Shown one piece after another: positions 1 through 5,713 of a stretch of DNA of 5,936 nucleotides. The translations under genes and the position numbers were made by a program. Location: assembly GCA_023417665.1 (NCBI GenBank), contig JAEZFA010000183.1, positions 1 through 5,936 on the forward strand, written 5' to 3'. This DNA comes from Pseudomonadota bacterium (GTDB lineage Bacteria; Pseudomonadota; Alphaproteobacteria; Rhizobiales; Xanthobacteraceae). Below the pieces are notes generated by a model. That model was not told where the DNA came from and searched no databases. It worked only from the letters and a program-made list of their open reading frames with translations. Every line of letters begins with the position of its first letter. Positions within the stretch are counted from its first letter, which is position 1.

Positions 1-1241
1 TTGAAGCTGGTGAGTTGCTCGACGCCGACCGGCCCGCGCGCATGCATGCGGCCCGTGGCAATGCCGATCTCTGCACCGAAGCCGAACTCGCCGCCGTCGG
101 CGAACTGGGTCGAGGCATTGTGCAAGACGATCGCGGAATCTACTTCGCGCAGGAAAATCTCGGCTTCCGAAGGATCGTCGGTGACGATGGCGTCGGTGTG
201 CTGCGAGCCGTACTTCGTGATGTGATCCATCGCGGCCTGCAGGCCGTCGACCACTTTCACCGCGATGATCCTGTCGAGATATTCCGTGGGCCAGTCTTCC
301 TCGGTCGCGGCTTTCACGCGCGGATCGACGGCTTGCGTCGCGTCGTCGCCGCGCACCTCGCAACCGGCATCCAAGAGCATCTGCACGAGCGGCCGCAGAT
401 GCGTGGGTGCCGCTTTCCTGTCGACCAGCAGCGTCTCGGCCGCACCGCAAACGCCGGTGCGGCGCATCTTGGCGTTGAAGACGATGTTCTTCGCCATATC
501 CAGATTTGCAGGCGCATGGACATAGAGGTGGCAGACGCCTTCGAGATGCGCGAAAACCGGCACGCGCGCTTCCGTCTGCACGCGGGCGACGAGGCTCTTG
601 CCGCCGCGCGGCACGACCACGTCGATATTGCCGGAGAGGCCGGAAAGAATTTCGCCGACGGCCGCGCGATCCGTGGTCGGGACGAGCTGGATCGCGTCTT
701 CGGGAAGCCCCGCTTCGCGAAGGCCCGCGACCAGACAGGCGTGAATGGCGCGGCTGGAGTGAAAGCTGTCGGAGCCGCCGCGCAAAATCACGGCGTTGCC
801 GGCCTTCAGGCAGAGCGAGCCGGCGTCGGCCGTGACGTTCGGGCGGCTTTCATAAATCACCGCGACCACGCCGAGCGGGGTGCGCACGCGCTGAAAGATC
901 AAGCCGTTCGGCTGTTCCCAGTCCGCGATCACTTCACCGACCGGATCGGGCAGGAGTGCAACCTGCTCGACGCCGGCGGCAATCGCGTCGATGGATTTGT
1001 CGGTGAGGGTGAGGCGATCGAGGAAGGCGGCGCTGATATTCTGCGCCTTCGCCGCGTCGAGGTCTTTGGCATTGGCTTCGAGGATCTTCGTCTTGTTCGC
1101 GCGGATCGCGCGTCCCGCCGCTTCCAGCGCGTCGGCTTTCCGCGCGGATTCGGCAAGGCCGAGCGCACGCGCGGCCTTTCGCGCGCGCTCGCCGATGTCG
1201 CGCATCACGGCTTTCACGTCGCTGGTCTCGCGGACGTTCAT
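1..1241 (-). CDS. proA: Gamma-glutamyl phosphate reductase ProA (3' end cut off by window edge)
   Basis: ProA is the cytoplasmic enzyme that reduces gamma-glutamyl 5-phosphate with NADPH to glutamate 5-semialdehyde, the second step of proline synthesis. I translated 413 codons by hand from the ATG at 1241; codon 414 is split by the window edge, and the family length (about 417-430 aa) suggests only a short C-terminal piece is missing. The protein has the aldehyde-dehydrogenase-like fold signature of ProA: TPLGVVAVIYESRPNVT at 121-137, the SDSFHSSRAI segment at 157-166, PRGGKSL at 211-217, the catalytic-cysteine region RRTGVCGAAETLLVD with Cys265, and the conserved C-terminal stretch ADGGEFGFGAEIGIATGR at 381-398. 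The start is supported by GGAG six nt upstream, inside the end of proB. The ATG lies 1 nt after the proB stop, so translational coupling in one operon is likely. No frameshift was seen. Confidence 0.97.
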   Translation of the reverse strand, partial: MNVRETSDVKAVMRDIGERARKAARALGLAESARKADALEAAGRAIRANKTKILEANAKDLDAAKAQNISAAFLDRLTLTDKSIDAIAAGVEQVALLPDPVGEVIADWEQPNGLIFQRVRTPLGVVAVIYESRPNVTADAGSLCLKAGNAVILRGGSDSFHSSRAIHACLVAGLREAGLPEDAIQLVPTTDRAAVGEILSGLSGNIDVVVPRGGKSLVARVQTEARVPVFAHLEGVCHLYVHAPANLDMAKNIVFNAKMRRTGVCGAAETLLVDRKAAPTHLRPLVQMLLDAGCEVRGDDATQAVDPRVKAATEEDWPTEYLDRIIAVKVVDGLQAAMDHITKYGSQHTDAIVTDDPSEAEIFLREVDSAIVLHNASTQFADGGEFGFGAEIGIATGRMHARGPVGVEQLTSF

Positions 1242-1242
1242 C

Positions 1243-2373
1243 TCATTCTCCAGCCATCGCGAGATCGTCGCGATGGATCATCGCGGACCGGCCTTCATGG
1301 CCCAGGATCAGCACGATCTCGTTCGTCGACTTCTTCACGATCTTTGCCGCGTCTTCCGAATCATAGGCCACCAGCCCGCGCGCGATTTCCTCGCCGTCGG
1401 GGCCGCGCACGAGCACGGCATCACCGCGTGCGAAGTCGCCGGAAACCTTTATCACGCCGGCGGGCAGGAGGCTCTTGCCGTTCCTGAGCGCCGAGATTGC
1501 CCCGGCATCAACGTGAATGATGCCTTTGGGCTCGAGATTGCCGACGATCCATTTCTTGCGCGCGGTCACCGGGTTCGCGGGCGTCAGAAACCAGGTGCAG
1601 GCTTCGCCGTTCACGATCGCCCGCAGCGGATGCATCTTCTTGCCGAGCGCAATTATCATGTGCGCGCCGGCAAGCGTCGCGATCTTCGCGGCTTCCACCT
1701 TCGTCACCATGCCGCCTCGCGAAAGCTCGGAGCCTGCAGCACCGGCCATGCTTTCGATCTCCGCGGTGATGCGGGGAATGACGGGAATGAGTTTCGCGTC
1801 CTTCTTCACGCTCGGCGGCGCGTCGTAGAAGCCGTCGATATCGGAAAACAGCACGAGCAGGTCCGCGCCGATCATCGAGGCGACGCGCGCCGCGAGCCGG
1901 TCGTTGTCGCCATAGCGGATTTCGGTGGTCGCGACCGTGTCGTTCTCGTTGATGACGGGGACCGCCTTGATGTCGAGCAGCTTGCCGATGGTCGCACGTG
2001 CATTGAGATAGTTGCGGCGCTCCTCGGTGTCTTTCAGCGTGAGCAGCACCTGGCCCGCAACCAGCCCGACCTTGCCGAGCGCCTCGCTCCATGCACGCGC
2101 AAGCGCGATCTGGCCGACGGCGGCGGCCGCCTGACTTTCTTCGAGCTTCAGCGGGCCTTTTGCGAATTTCAGCACGGTGCGGCCGAGCGCGATCGCGCCC
2201 GACGAAACGACCACGATCTGCGCGCCGGCTTTCGCGCGCTCCGCGAGATCTTCGGCCAGCGCATTCAGCCAGTCGGAATAGAGCTCGCCGCGCTCCGAGT
2301 TCACGAGCAGCGACGATCCGACCTTCACCACGATGCGGTGAAAATTCTTCAGTTCGGGTGTTACGGGCGCCAT
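1243..2373 (-). CDS. proB: Glutamate 5-kinase ProB
   Basis: ProB phosphorylates L-glutamate with ATP to gamma-glutamyl 5-phosphate, the committed and usually proline-inhibited step of proline synthesis; the labile product is passed to ProA. The 376-aa length is normal for the two-domain form. An amino-acid kinase domain covers about residues 10-250: KVGSS at 17-21 (phosphate binding), SSGA at 57-60, INEND at 141-145, GDND at 155-158, DIDGFY at 178-183 and GGMVTK at 220-225. A PUA domain fills about 280-365. The ATG at 2373 lies 13 bp inside the 3' end of obgE, with a weak purine stretch (GAGAAGAG) upstream, so translation probably depends partly on coupling to obgE. proA follows after one base. 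Feedback inhibition is known for the family and cannot be seen here. Confidence 0.97.
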   Translation of the reverse strand: MAPVTPELKNFHRIVVKVGSSLLVNSERGELYSDWLNALAEDLAERAKAGAQIVVVSSGAIALGRTVLKFAKGPLKLEESQAAAAVGQIALARAWSEALGKVGLVAGQVLLTLKDTEERRNYLNARATIGKLLDIKAVPVINENDTVATTEIRYGDNDRLAARVASMIGADLLVLFSDIDGFYDAPPSVKKDAKLIPVIPRITAEIESMAGAAGSELSRGGMVTKVEAAKIATLAGAHMIIALGKKMHPLRAIVNGEACTWFLTPANPVTARKKWIVGNLEPKGIIHVDAGAISALRNGKSLLPAGVIKVSGDFARGDAVLVRGPDGEEIARGLVAYDSEDAAKIVKKSTNEIVLILGHEGRSAMIHRDDLAMAGE

Positions 2374-3395
2374 GCCGCACTCTTCTCGGATTTGTTCTTT
2401 GCGGTGCTGGCGCGGGCCGCAATCTTGAAGACTTCGCGCAAAGCTTCCGCCACGCCCTTCTTCGAATGCGAGGAAAGCGCGAGCGGCTTCTTCTTCGTCA
2501 CCTTCTGCAGCTTCTTCAGTTGCGATTCGAGCTTCTTCGGCGTCAGCGCGTCGATCTTGGAGAGTGCTACGATCTCGGGCTTCCCGGCGAGCCCGCCGCC
2601 ATAGGCTTCGAGTTCGCTTCGCACGGTTTTATAGGCGCCGGCGACGTCTTCCTGCGTTGCGTCGACGAGATGCAGAAGCGCGTTGCAGCGCTCGACATGA
2701 CCGAGGAAGCGGTCGCCAAGGCCCGCGCCTCCGTGCGCGCCTTCGATGAGGCCCGGAATATCCGCGAGCACCAGTTCGCGATTGTCGGTCCGCACGATGC
2801 CGAGCTGCGGATGCAGCGTCGTGAAGGGATAGTCCGCGACTTTCGGCTTTGCCGCGGTGACGCTCGCAAGGAAGGTCGACTTGCCCGCGTTCGGAAGTCC
2901 GACGAGGCCGGCATCCGCAATAAGTTTCAACCGCAGGCGGATGGTGCGTTCCTGGCCTTCGATGCCGGGATTGGCGCGGCGGGGCGCGCGGTTGGTCGAG
3001 GACTTGAAATAGGCGTTACCGAAGCCGCCTTGTCCGCCCTCGAGCAGCACGATGCGCTGGCCGACCTCGGTCATGTCGGCAAGCACGGTCTCGCCATCCT
3101 CGTCGAGCACTTCGGTGCCGACCGGGACTTTCAGCACGGCATCTTTGCCGCGGCCGCCGGCGCGGTCGCGGCCCATGCCGTGGACGCCGGTGCCGGCCTT
3201 GAAATGTTGCTGGTAGCGATAATCGATCAGCGTGTTCAGGCCGCTCACACACTCGATGACGACATCGCCGCCGCGGCCGCCGTCGCCGCCGTCGGGCCCG
3301 CCGAACTCGATGAACTTCTCACGCCGAAAGGAAACCGCGCCGGCGCCACCATTGCCGGAGCGGACATAAACCTTGGCTTCGTCGAGAAATTTCAT
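2361..3395 (-). CDS. obgE: Obg-family ribosome-assembly GTPase ObgE/CgtA
   Basis: Obg is an essential GTPase that binds the 50S precursor late in assembly and links ribosome biogenesis to growth and stress. At 344 aa it has the Gly-rich Obg fold at about 1-158 (for example SGNGGAG at 13-19 and GGPDGGDGGRGGD at 32-44), then the G domain: G1 GLPNAGKST at 166-174, G2 with YPFTT at 189-193, G3 DIPG at 212-215, and G4 as SKID at 279-282 where most GTPases have NKxD. G5 is probably LSSHSKKG around 307-314. The C-terminus (about 285-344) is Lys-rich and lacks the acidic extension of E. coli ObgE, so the long OCT domain is absent. The ATG at 3395 gives the canonical MKFLDEAKV start; the upstream SD is weak (GATGAG). 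A perfect hairpin lies 19 nt upstream. The 3' end overlaps proB. Confidence 0.97.
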   Translation of the reverse strand: MKFLDEAKVYVRSGNGGAGAVSFRREKFIEFGGPDGGDGGRGGDVVIECVSGLNTLIDYRYQQHFKAGTGVHGMGRDRAGGRGKDAVLKVPVGTEVLDEDGETVLADMTEVGQRIVLLEGGQGGFGNAYFKSSTNRAPRRANPGIEGQERTIRLRLKLIADAGLVGLPNAGKSTFLASVTAAKPKVADYPFTTLHPQLGIVRTDNRELVLADIPGLIEGAHGGAGLGDRFLGHVERCNALLHLVDATQEDVAGAYKTVRSELEAYGGGLAGKPEIVALSKIDALTPKKLESQLKKLQKVTKKKPLALSSHSKKGVAEALREVFKIAARASTAKNKSEKSAAWRP

Positions 3396-3414
3396 CGCTC
3401 ATCACATCGGATAT

Positions 3415-3447
3415 TTCACACCCCGCATATCGCATGCGGGGTGTGAA
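3415..3447 (-). other. Perfect 14-bp hairpin in the acetyltransferase-obgE gap
   Basis: The arms at 3415-3428 and 3434-3447 are exact reverse complements (TTCACACCCCGCAT) with a 5-nt loop. The hairpin takes up most of the 61-bp gap: its edge is 9 bp after the acetyltransferase stop and 19 nt before the obgE ATG. Neither strand has a T-run after it, so it is not a classical intrinsic terminator. It could act as a processing or mRNA-stability element, a translational control stem close to the obgE ribosome binding site, or a protein-binding palindrome. The structure is seen directly; the function is inferred. Confidence 0.8.
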
Positions 3448-3456
3448 GCCAGTTCT

Positions 3457-4077
3457 CTATCCCGCTTTGGTGAAGGTCGGCAAAGCGGCCGCGCCCCAGG
3501 CGCGCAGGGATTGCCAGGTGCGGCGCGTCAGCACGAAGCGATCGACCGGTACGGAAGCGCCGAGCGCCTTGATCTGGTTCAGGCCGGTCGAAGCCCAGGA
3601 GAACCCGCACTTCTCGATCACCCGGCGCGAAGCCTCGTTGTGAATCCGGCAGGATGCGGACAAGGCGTCGATCCCGGTTTCGGAAAAGGCGTGGTCGATG
3701 AGCGCGCGCGCCGCCTCGGTCGCAAAGCCCTGCTTCCAGAACGGCTCGCCGATCCAGTAGCCGATCTCGGGGTTATGCTCCTCGCCGCGGTGGCCGAAGC
3801 CCGCAACGCCGACCATCACGCGCTTTTCGCCCTTGGCAAACAGCACCTTGGAATGGCCGTTGCCGGCGCGAACCTTCTGCAGCCAGGCTTCGGCGTCGCG
3901 CCGCGTATAGGGATGCGGCACGGTCGCGGTCATCTCGGCGATCTTCTGATTGTTCGCGAGGCTTACGATGTCGTCGAGATCGCGCGTAGCGGGCGCGCGC
4001 ATGACGAGACGGGCAGTCTCGATGATGAGACCACGCTTCTTCTCGGCGGGGATGCTCGCTTCCATCTGCAACGTCAT
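3457..4077 (-). CDS. GNAT-family N-acetyltransferase (RimJ/RimL-like)
   Basis: This is a predicted cytoplasmic acetyl-CoA-dependent N-acetyltransferase of the RimJ/RimL-like GNAT group, 206 aa; the substrate cannot be read from the sequence. The opening IETARLVMRAPATRDLDDI (about 19-37) is typical of the group. The acetyl-CoA loop is in GYWIGEPFWKQGFATEAARA at 106-125 (QGFA in place of the usual Q/R-x-x-G-x-G/A), and NEASRRVIEKCGF at 147-159 is the conserved late motif. I chose the ATG at 4077 because GGAGG stands 6 nt upstream. An in-frame ATG at 4173 would add 32 residues, but these would be a translation of the terminator at 4096-4134, so that start is improbable. Its place between rpmA and obgE is one I recall from related genomes and hints, without proof, at ribosomal-protein modification. 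No clear promoter was found between the terminator and the gene. Confidence 0.9.
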   Translation of the reverse strand: MTLQMEASIPAEKKRGLIIETARLVMRAPATRDLDDIVSLANNQKIAEMTATVPHPYTRRDAEAWLQKVRAGNGHSKVLFAKGEKRVMVGVAGFGHRGEEHNPEIGYWIGEPFWKQGFATEAARALIDHAFSETGIDALSASCRIHNEASRRVIEKCGFSWASTGLNQIKALGASVPVDRFVLTRRTWQSLRAWGAAALPTFTKAG

Positions 4078-4095
4078 GACGGGCCTCCGTCTTTC

Positions 4096-4134
4096 AAAAA
4101 ACAATTCAGGGGAGACACCTGTCTCCCCTGAATT
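4096..4134 (-). terminator. Rho-independent terminator after rpmA
   Basis: Arms at 4103-4117 and 4120-4134 are exact 15-bp reverse complements (AATTCAGGGGAGACA) separated by two bases, so the real loop is probably four or more nt. Read on the minus strand, the stem is followed by one G and then six T (4101-4096). This is a strong intrinsic terminator for the rplU-rpmA transcript. It lies 67 bp beyond the rpmA stop and 18 nt before the acetyltransferase ATG, overlapping where that gene's own promoter would be expected, so downstream genes may rely on read-through or on an unseen promoter. The outer arm also forms an EcoRI-type palindrome CTGAATTCAG at 4128-4137. Confidence 0.88.
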
Positions 4135-4155
4135 CAGACCCGTCTTTTCAATTTG

Positions 4156-4187
4156 GGTCCCGCGGAGCGACAAGTGCCGGCGGGACC
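4156..4187. other. 8-bp inverted repeat downstream of rpmA
   Basis: GGTCCCGC at 4156-4163 pairs with GCGGGACC at 4180-4187 around a 16-nt loop. On the plus strand it is followed by TTTT (4188-4191), but no plus-strand gene ends here; on the minus strand there is no T-run. It lies 15 bp after the rpmA stop and may protect the rpmA 3' end or have no role. The pairing is visible and the function is unknown. Confidence 0.45.
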
Positions 4188-4201
4188 TTTTAAGATCTCG
4201 C

Positions 4202-4471
4202 CTATTCGGCTGCTTTCGGCATCGGTACGATGTTTACGAGGTTGCGGTCTTTCGACTTGGCCTTGAACTCGACGATGCCGTCGGTGAGCGCAAAAAGGGT
4301 GTGGTCGCGGCCGACGCCGACATTGGCGCCCGCATGAACCTTCGTGCCGCGCTGGCGCACGATGATGTTGCCGGCAAGCACGGCTTCGCCGCCGAAGCGC
4401 TTCACGCCGAGGCGCTTGCCAGCCGAATCGCGCCCGTTGCGCGAGGAGCCGCCTGCTTTCTTGTGGGCCAT
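4202..4471 (-). CDS. rpmA: 50S ribosomal protein L27 (bL27)
   Basis: bL27 is a large-subunit protein whose N-terminal tail reaches towards the peptidyl-transferase centre. The 89-aa length is normal. The start MAHKKAGGSSRNGRDSAGKR is the classical bL27 N-terminus, with no Firmicute-type cleavable prefix, followed by GVKRFGGEAV and a central IIVRQRGTKVHAGANVGVGRDHTLFAL block (about 36-62), all typical of the family. The ATG at 4471 has GGAGA upstream with a spacing of about 6-7 nt. It lies 48 bp downstream of rplU, in the usual rplU-rpmA operon, and its transcript should end at the terminator at 4096-4134. Nothing in it looks altered. Confidence 0.98.
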   Translation of the reverse strand: MAHKKAGGSSRNGRDSAGKRLGVKRFGGEAVLAGNIIVRQRGTKVHAGANVGVGRDHTLFALTDGIVEFKAKSKDRNLVNIVPMPKAAE

Positions 4472-4519
4472 CGTTAGTCTCCGAACTTATTGCGGGGGCC
4501 TATACCCCAAAAACCTGAC

Positions 4520-4948
4520 TTAGTCTTTCTTTTTTGCCTTGGCGGGCGATTTCGCCTTTTTCGCGGGCTTATCGGCCTGTTCGCCTTCGGCTTTGGCCTT
4601 CTTCTCCGGCTTGGCGCGGGCCGCCTTGCTGGGCTTGGCGCCGTCGAGGAGAATCTCGGTCACGCGGACCAGCGTGTAGTGGTCGCGATAGCCGCGCTTG
4701 CGCTTCGAATTCTGGCGGCGGCGCTTCTTGAAGGCGATGACCGTGCGGCCGTGGGTCTGCGCGAGCACTTCGGCGGCGACCGATGCGCCATCGACCAGCG
4801 GCGTGCCGAATTTCGGCGTGTCGCCGCCATGGGCGATCACCGGGAAGGTGACGATGTCGCCGACCTTGGCGTCGTGCAGGTAAACTTTGAGGGTCTGATC
4901 GGCAACAACGCGGTGTTGTTTGCCGTCGGTCTTGATGACCGCGAACAT
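4520..4948 (-). CDS. rplU: 50S ribosomal protein L21 (bL21) with Lys/Ala-rich C-terminal extension
   Basis: bL21 binds 23S rRNA early in large-subunit assembly. The conserved core is about residues 1-101: MFAVIKTDGKQHRV at the start, then VGDIVTFPVI (29-38) and the signature KKRRRQNSKRKRGYRDH at 74-90, ending in TLVRVTEILLDG. Residues about 104-142 form a low-complexity Lys/Ala/Pro/Glu tail, making the protein 142 aa instead of the roughly 103 aa of E. coli L21; such tails are familiar in Rhizobiales. The reading frame stays open far upstream to 5566, but the real start is the ATG at 4948, because MFAVIKTDG is the family N-terminus and the promoter at 5058-5086 lies inside the longer frame. 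A purine stretch GGAGAAAGAG (4967-4958) serves as SD. First gene of the rplU-rpmA operon. Confidence 0.97.
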   Translation of the reverse strand: MFAVIKTDGKQHRVVADQTLKVYLHDAKVGDIVTFPVIAHGGDTPKFGTPLVDGASVAAEVLAQTHGRTVIAFKKRRRQNSKRKRGYRDHYTLVRVTEILLDGAKPSKAARAKPEKKAKAEGEQADKPAKKAKSPAKAKKKD

Positions 4949-5052
4949 GATTTTCGTCTCTTTCTCCGGCCTTGATGGGTCCGGCTTCTTGCGATCAAGC
5001 CCTGATTTCAGGGCCTGCCGGGACGTCGTTGCTAGCGTCCTTGTTGGATGGC
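4949..5052 (-). promoter_or_regulatory. rplU 5' leader with two possible stems
   Basis: From the inferred transcription start near 5050 to the rplU ATG there are about 100 untranslated nt. GCCCTG at 4999-5004 pairs with CAGGGC at 5009-5014 (4-nt loop), and CTTGAT at 4971-4976 pairs with ATCAAG at 4994-4999; the two share one base and sit just upstream of the SD. Ribosomal-protein operons often carry autoregulatory leaders, so control by bL21 is conceivable. The stems are seen; a regulatory role is inference and the second stem is short. Confidence 0.4.
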
Positions 5053-5057
5053 CGGGG

Positions 5058-5086
5058 TGATAGAGGCTTAGGGCCGCGGGTGTCAA
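5058..5086 (-). promoter_or_regulatory. Sigma-70-type promoter for rplU-rpmA
   Basis: On the minus strand TTGACA (5086-5081) is separated by exactly 17 nt from CTATCA (5063-5058). The -35 is a perfect consensus and the -10 resembles those of alphaproteobacterial housekeeping genes. Transcription would begin about 5050-5052, giving a leader of about 100 nt. An AT-rich patch at 5108-5134 lies further upstream and could act as a distal UP-like element, though it is too far from the -35 to be a classical one. Confidence 0.8.
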
Positions 5087-5317
5087 GGAAAGGCTGCCTT
5101 GATCGTAAGTCACTATAAATAAAGATAATTTTAAGGGTGACGCTGTCCGGGCCGGGTGATCTGCCGGGATTGCATGGCTCCCGGGCGCCCGCTTCCGTGC
5201 CTGCGGCATGTGGTTTGCTCCTTTTTCAGGAGGAAATCCCCGGGATTTCAGCCGACCCGGAGGGCGTAAACGCCGCCGCCTCCCGAGGCTCCCGCAAGCG
5301 AACCTAGAGAAGGCGAA
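5087..5317. other. Divergent intergenic region with AT-rich patch and palindrome
   Basis: This stretch separates the rplU promoter from the first microprotein gene, and I find no convincing gene in it. Visible structure: an AT-rich patch at about 5108-5134 holding TATAAA (5114-5119) and GATAAT (5124-5129); a TTGATC at 5099-5104 is 19 nt from GATAAT, a poor plus-strand promoter at best. A nearly perfect palindrome, GAAATCCC-C-GGGATTTC, lies at 5233-5249 and could be an operator or small hairpin. GGCG-TAAA-CGCC near 5264-5275 is a further short hairpin. Roles are unknown. Confidence 0.5.
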
Positions 5318-5458
5318 ATGGACGCAACGAACTTCATGCCCTGGCTGATGCTGGCGAGCACGCTGGCATTCATTCTGGTCGCGCCGCTGCTCAGCAACGA
5401 GCTGCCCGACTACGAACCCGCTTCGACCCGCAAACGGAAGAAGAAAAAGCCGCAATAG
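5318..5458 (+). CDS. Small single-pass membrane protein, unknown family (copy 1)
   Basis: This 46-codon frame starts at the ATG at 5318, with GAGAAGG a few nt upstream as a plausible SD, and stops at TAG 5456-5458. I do not recognise the family. The predicted product has a short polar start (MDATNF), one hydrophobic helix at about residues 8-26, an acidic turn (NELPDYEP, 27-34) and a strongly basic tail (TRKRKKKKPQ, 37-46). The positive-inside rule suggests a cytoplasmic C-terminus. The main support for its being real is a second frame 84 bp downstream with the same design and core: LAFILVAPLLSNELPD here against LALILIAPLLSEGMPD there, 11 of 16 identical. GC-rich third positions fit the neighbouring genes. 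An unrelated chance frame is possible but made unlikely by the paralogue. Confidence 0.72.
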   Translation: MDATNFMPWLMLASTLAFILVAPLLSNELPDYEPASTRKRKKKKPQ

Positions 5459-5477
5459 CGCCGGCCGCTTTCCGGCG
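5459..5477 (+). other. 6-bp hairpin directly after the first microprotein stop
   Basis: CGCCGG at 5459-5464 and CCGGCG at 5472-5477 form a GC-only stem around a 7-nt loop, beginning at the base after the TAG. AATTTAGG follows, so there is no proper T-run. It could be a weak terminator or a 3' stabilising stem that separates expression of the two small genes. Confidence 0.4.
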
Positions 5478-5542
5478 AATTTAGGCGAAGGGCCGCGCAG
5501 GCCTCTGGAGACTTTACGGGATTGCTTCCTAGCCTGACGGGC

Positions 5543-5662
5543 ATGGACCTTACCTATATCCCGCATTTTCTGATGTCGGGTCTGCTCGCCTTGATCCTGA
5601 TCGCGCCGCTGCTTTCAGAGGGCATGCCGGACCACCCGGACCGGCGGCGCGACCGGAACTAG
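5543..5662 (+). CDS. Small single-pass membrane protein, unknown family (copy 2)
   Basis: A 39-codon frame from the ATG at 5543 to TAG 5660-5662. The predicted protein has a short N-terminus (MDLTYIPHF), a hydrophobic helix at about 9-25, the motif APLLSEGMPD (21-30) and an Arg-rich polar tail (DRRRDRN). It aligns from end to end with the protein encoded at 5318-5458: both start MD-x-T, both have an LM pair at the helix start, and both share LA-x-IL-x-APLLS-x-x-x-PD. The two tails differ in sequence but are both basic. This pattern points to an old tandem duplication. The SD is poor (GACGGGC immediately upstream), so expression may be low or coupled to copy 1. The function is unknown, and no cellular partner can be inferred from the neighbours (rplU operon and a tRNA). 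Confidence 0.68.
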   Translation: MDLTYIPHFLMSGLLALILIAPLLSEGMPDHPDRRRDRN

Positions 5663-5713
5663 CCGATTTTCCATCCAATCCGCCCGGATTGCGGGCGTCA
5701 CAGAAGAAGTTTG

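Noticed and set aside
15..1487. Plus-strand open frame of 490 codons opposite proA
   Set aside because: Same kind of antisense shadow; the minus strand encodes an uninterrupted ProA with all motifs.
991..2604. Plus-strand open frame of 537 codons opposite proB and parts of proA and obgE
   Set aside because: It is antisense to clearly identified genes. In GC-rich DNA with strong third-position bias, the opposite strand often stays open; the translation is Arg/Ala/His-rich and has no recognisable domain.
2091..3446. Plus-strand open frame of 451 codons opposite obgE
   Set aside because: Antisense shadow of Obg and of the start of proB, with low-complexity translation.
3373..4131. Plus-strand frame of 252 codons opposite the acetyltransferase
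   Set aside because: Antisense shadow of a gene with clear GNAT motifs and a good SD.
4156..4191. Plus-strand terminator (GGTCCCGC stem followed by TTTT)
   Set aside because: No plus-strand gene ends there, the loop is 16 nt and the T-run is short; listed only as an inverted repeat.
5099..5129. Plus-strand promoter TTGATC-N19-GATAAT for the microprotein genes
   Set aside because: The spacer is too long and the -35 is poor, so the evidence is not enough for a promoter call.
4949..5566. N-terminal extension of rplU by 206 codons
   Set aside because: The added residues lie across the rplU promoter and the opposite strand of the first microprotein gene; bL21 canonically begins MFAVIKTDG at 4948.
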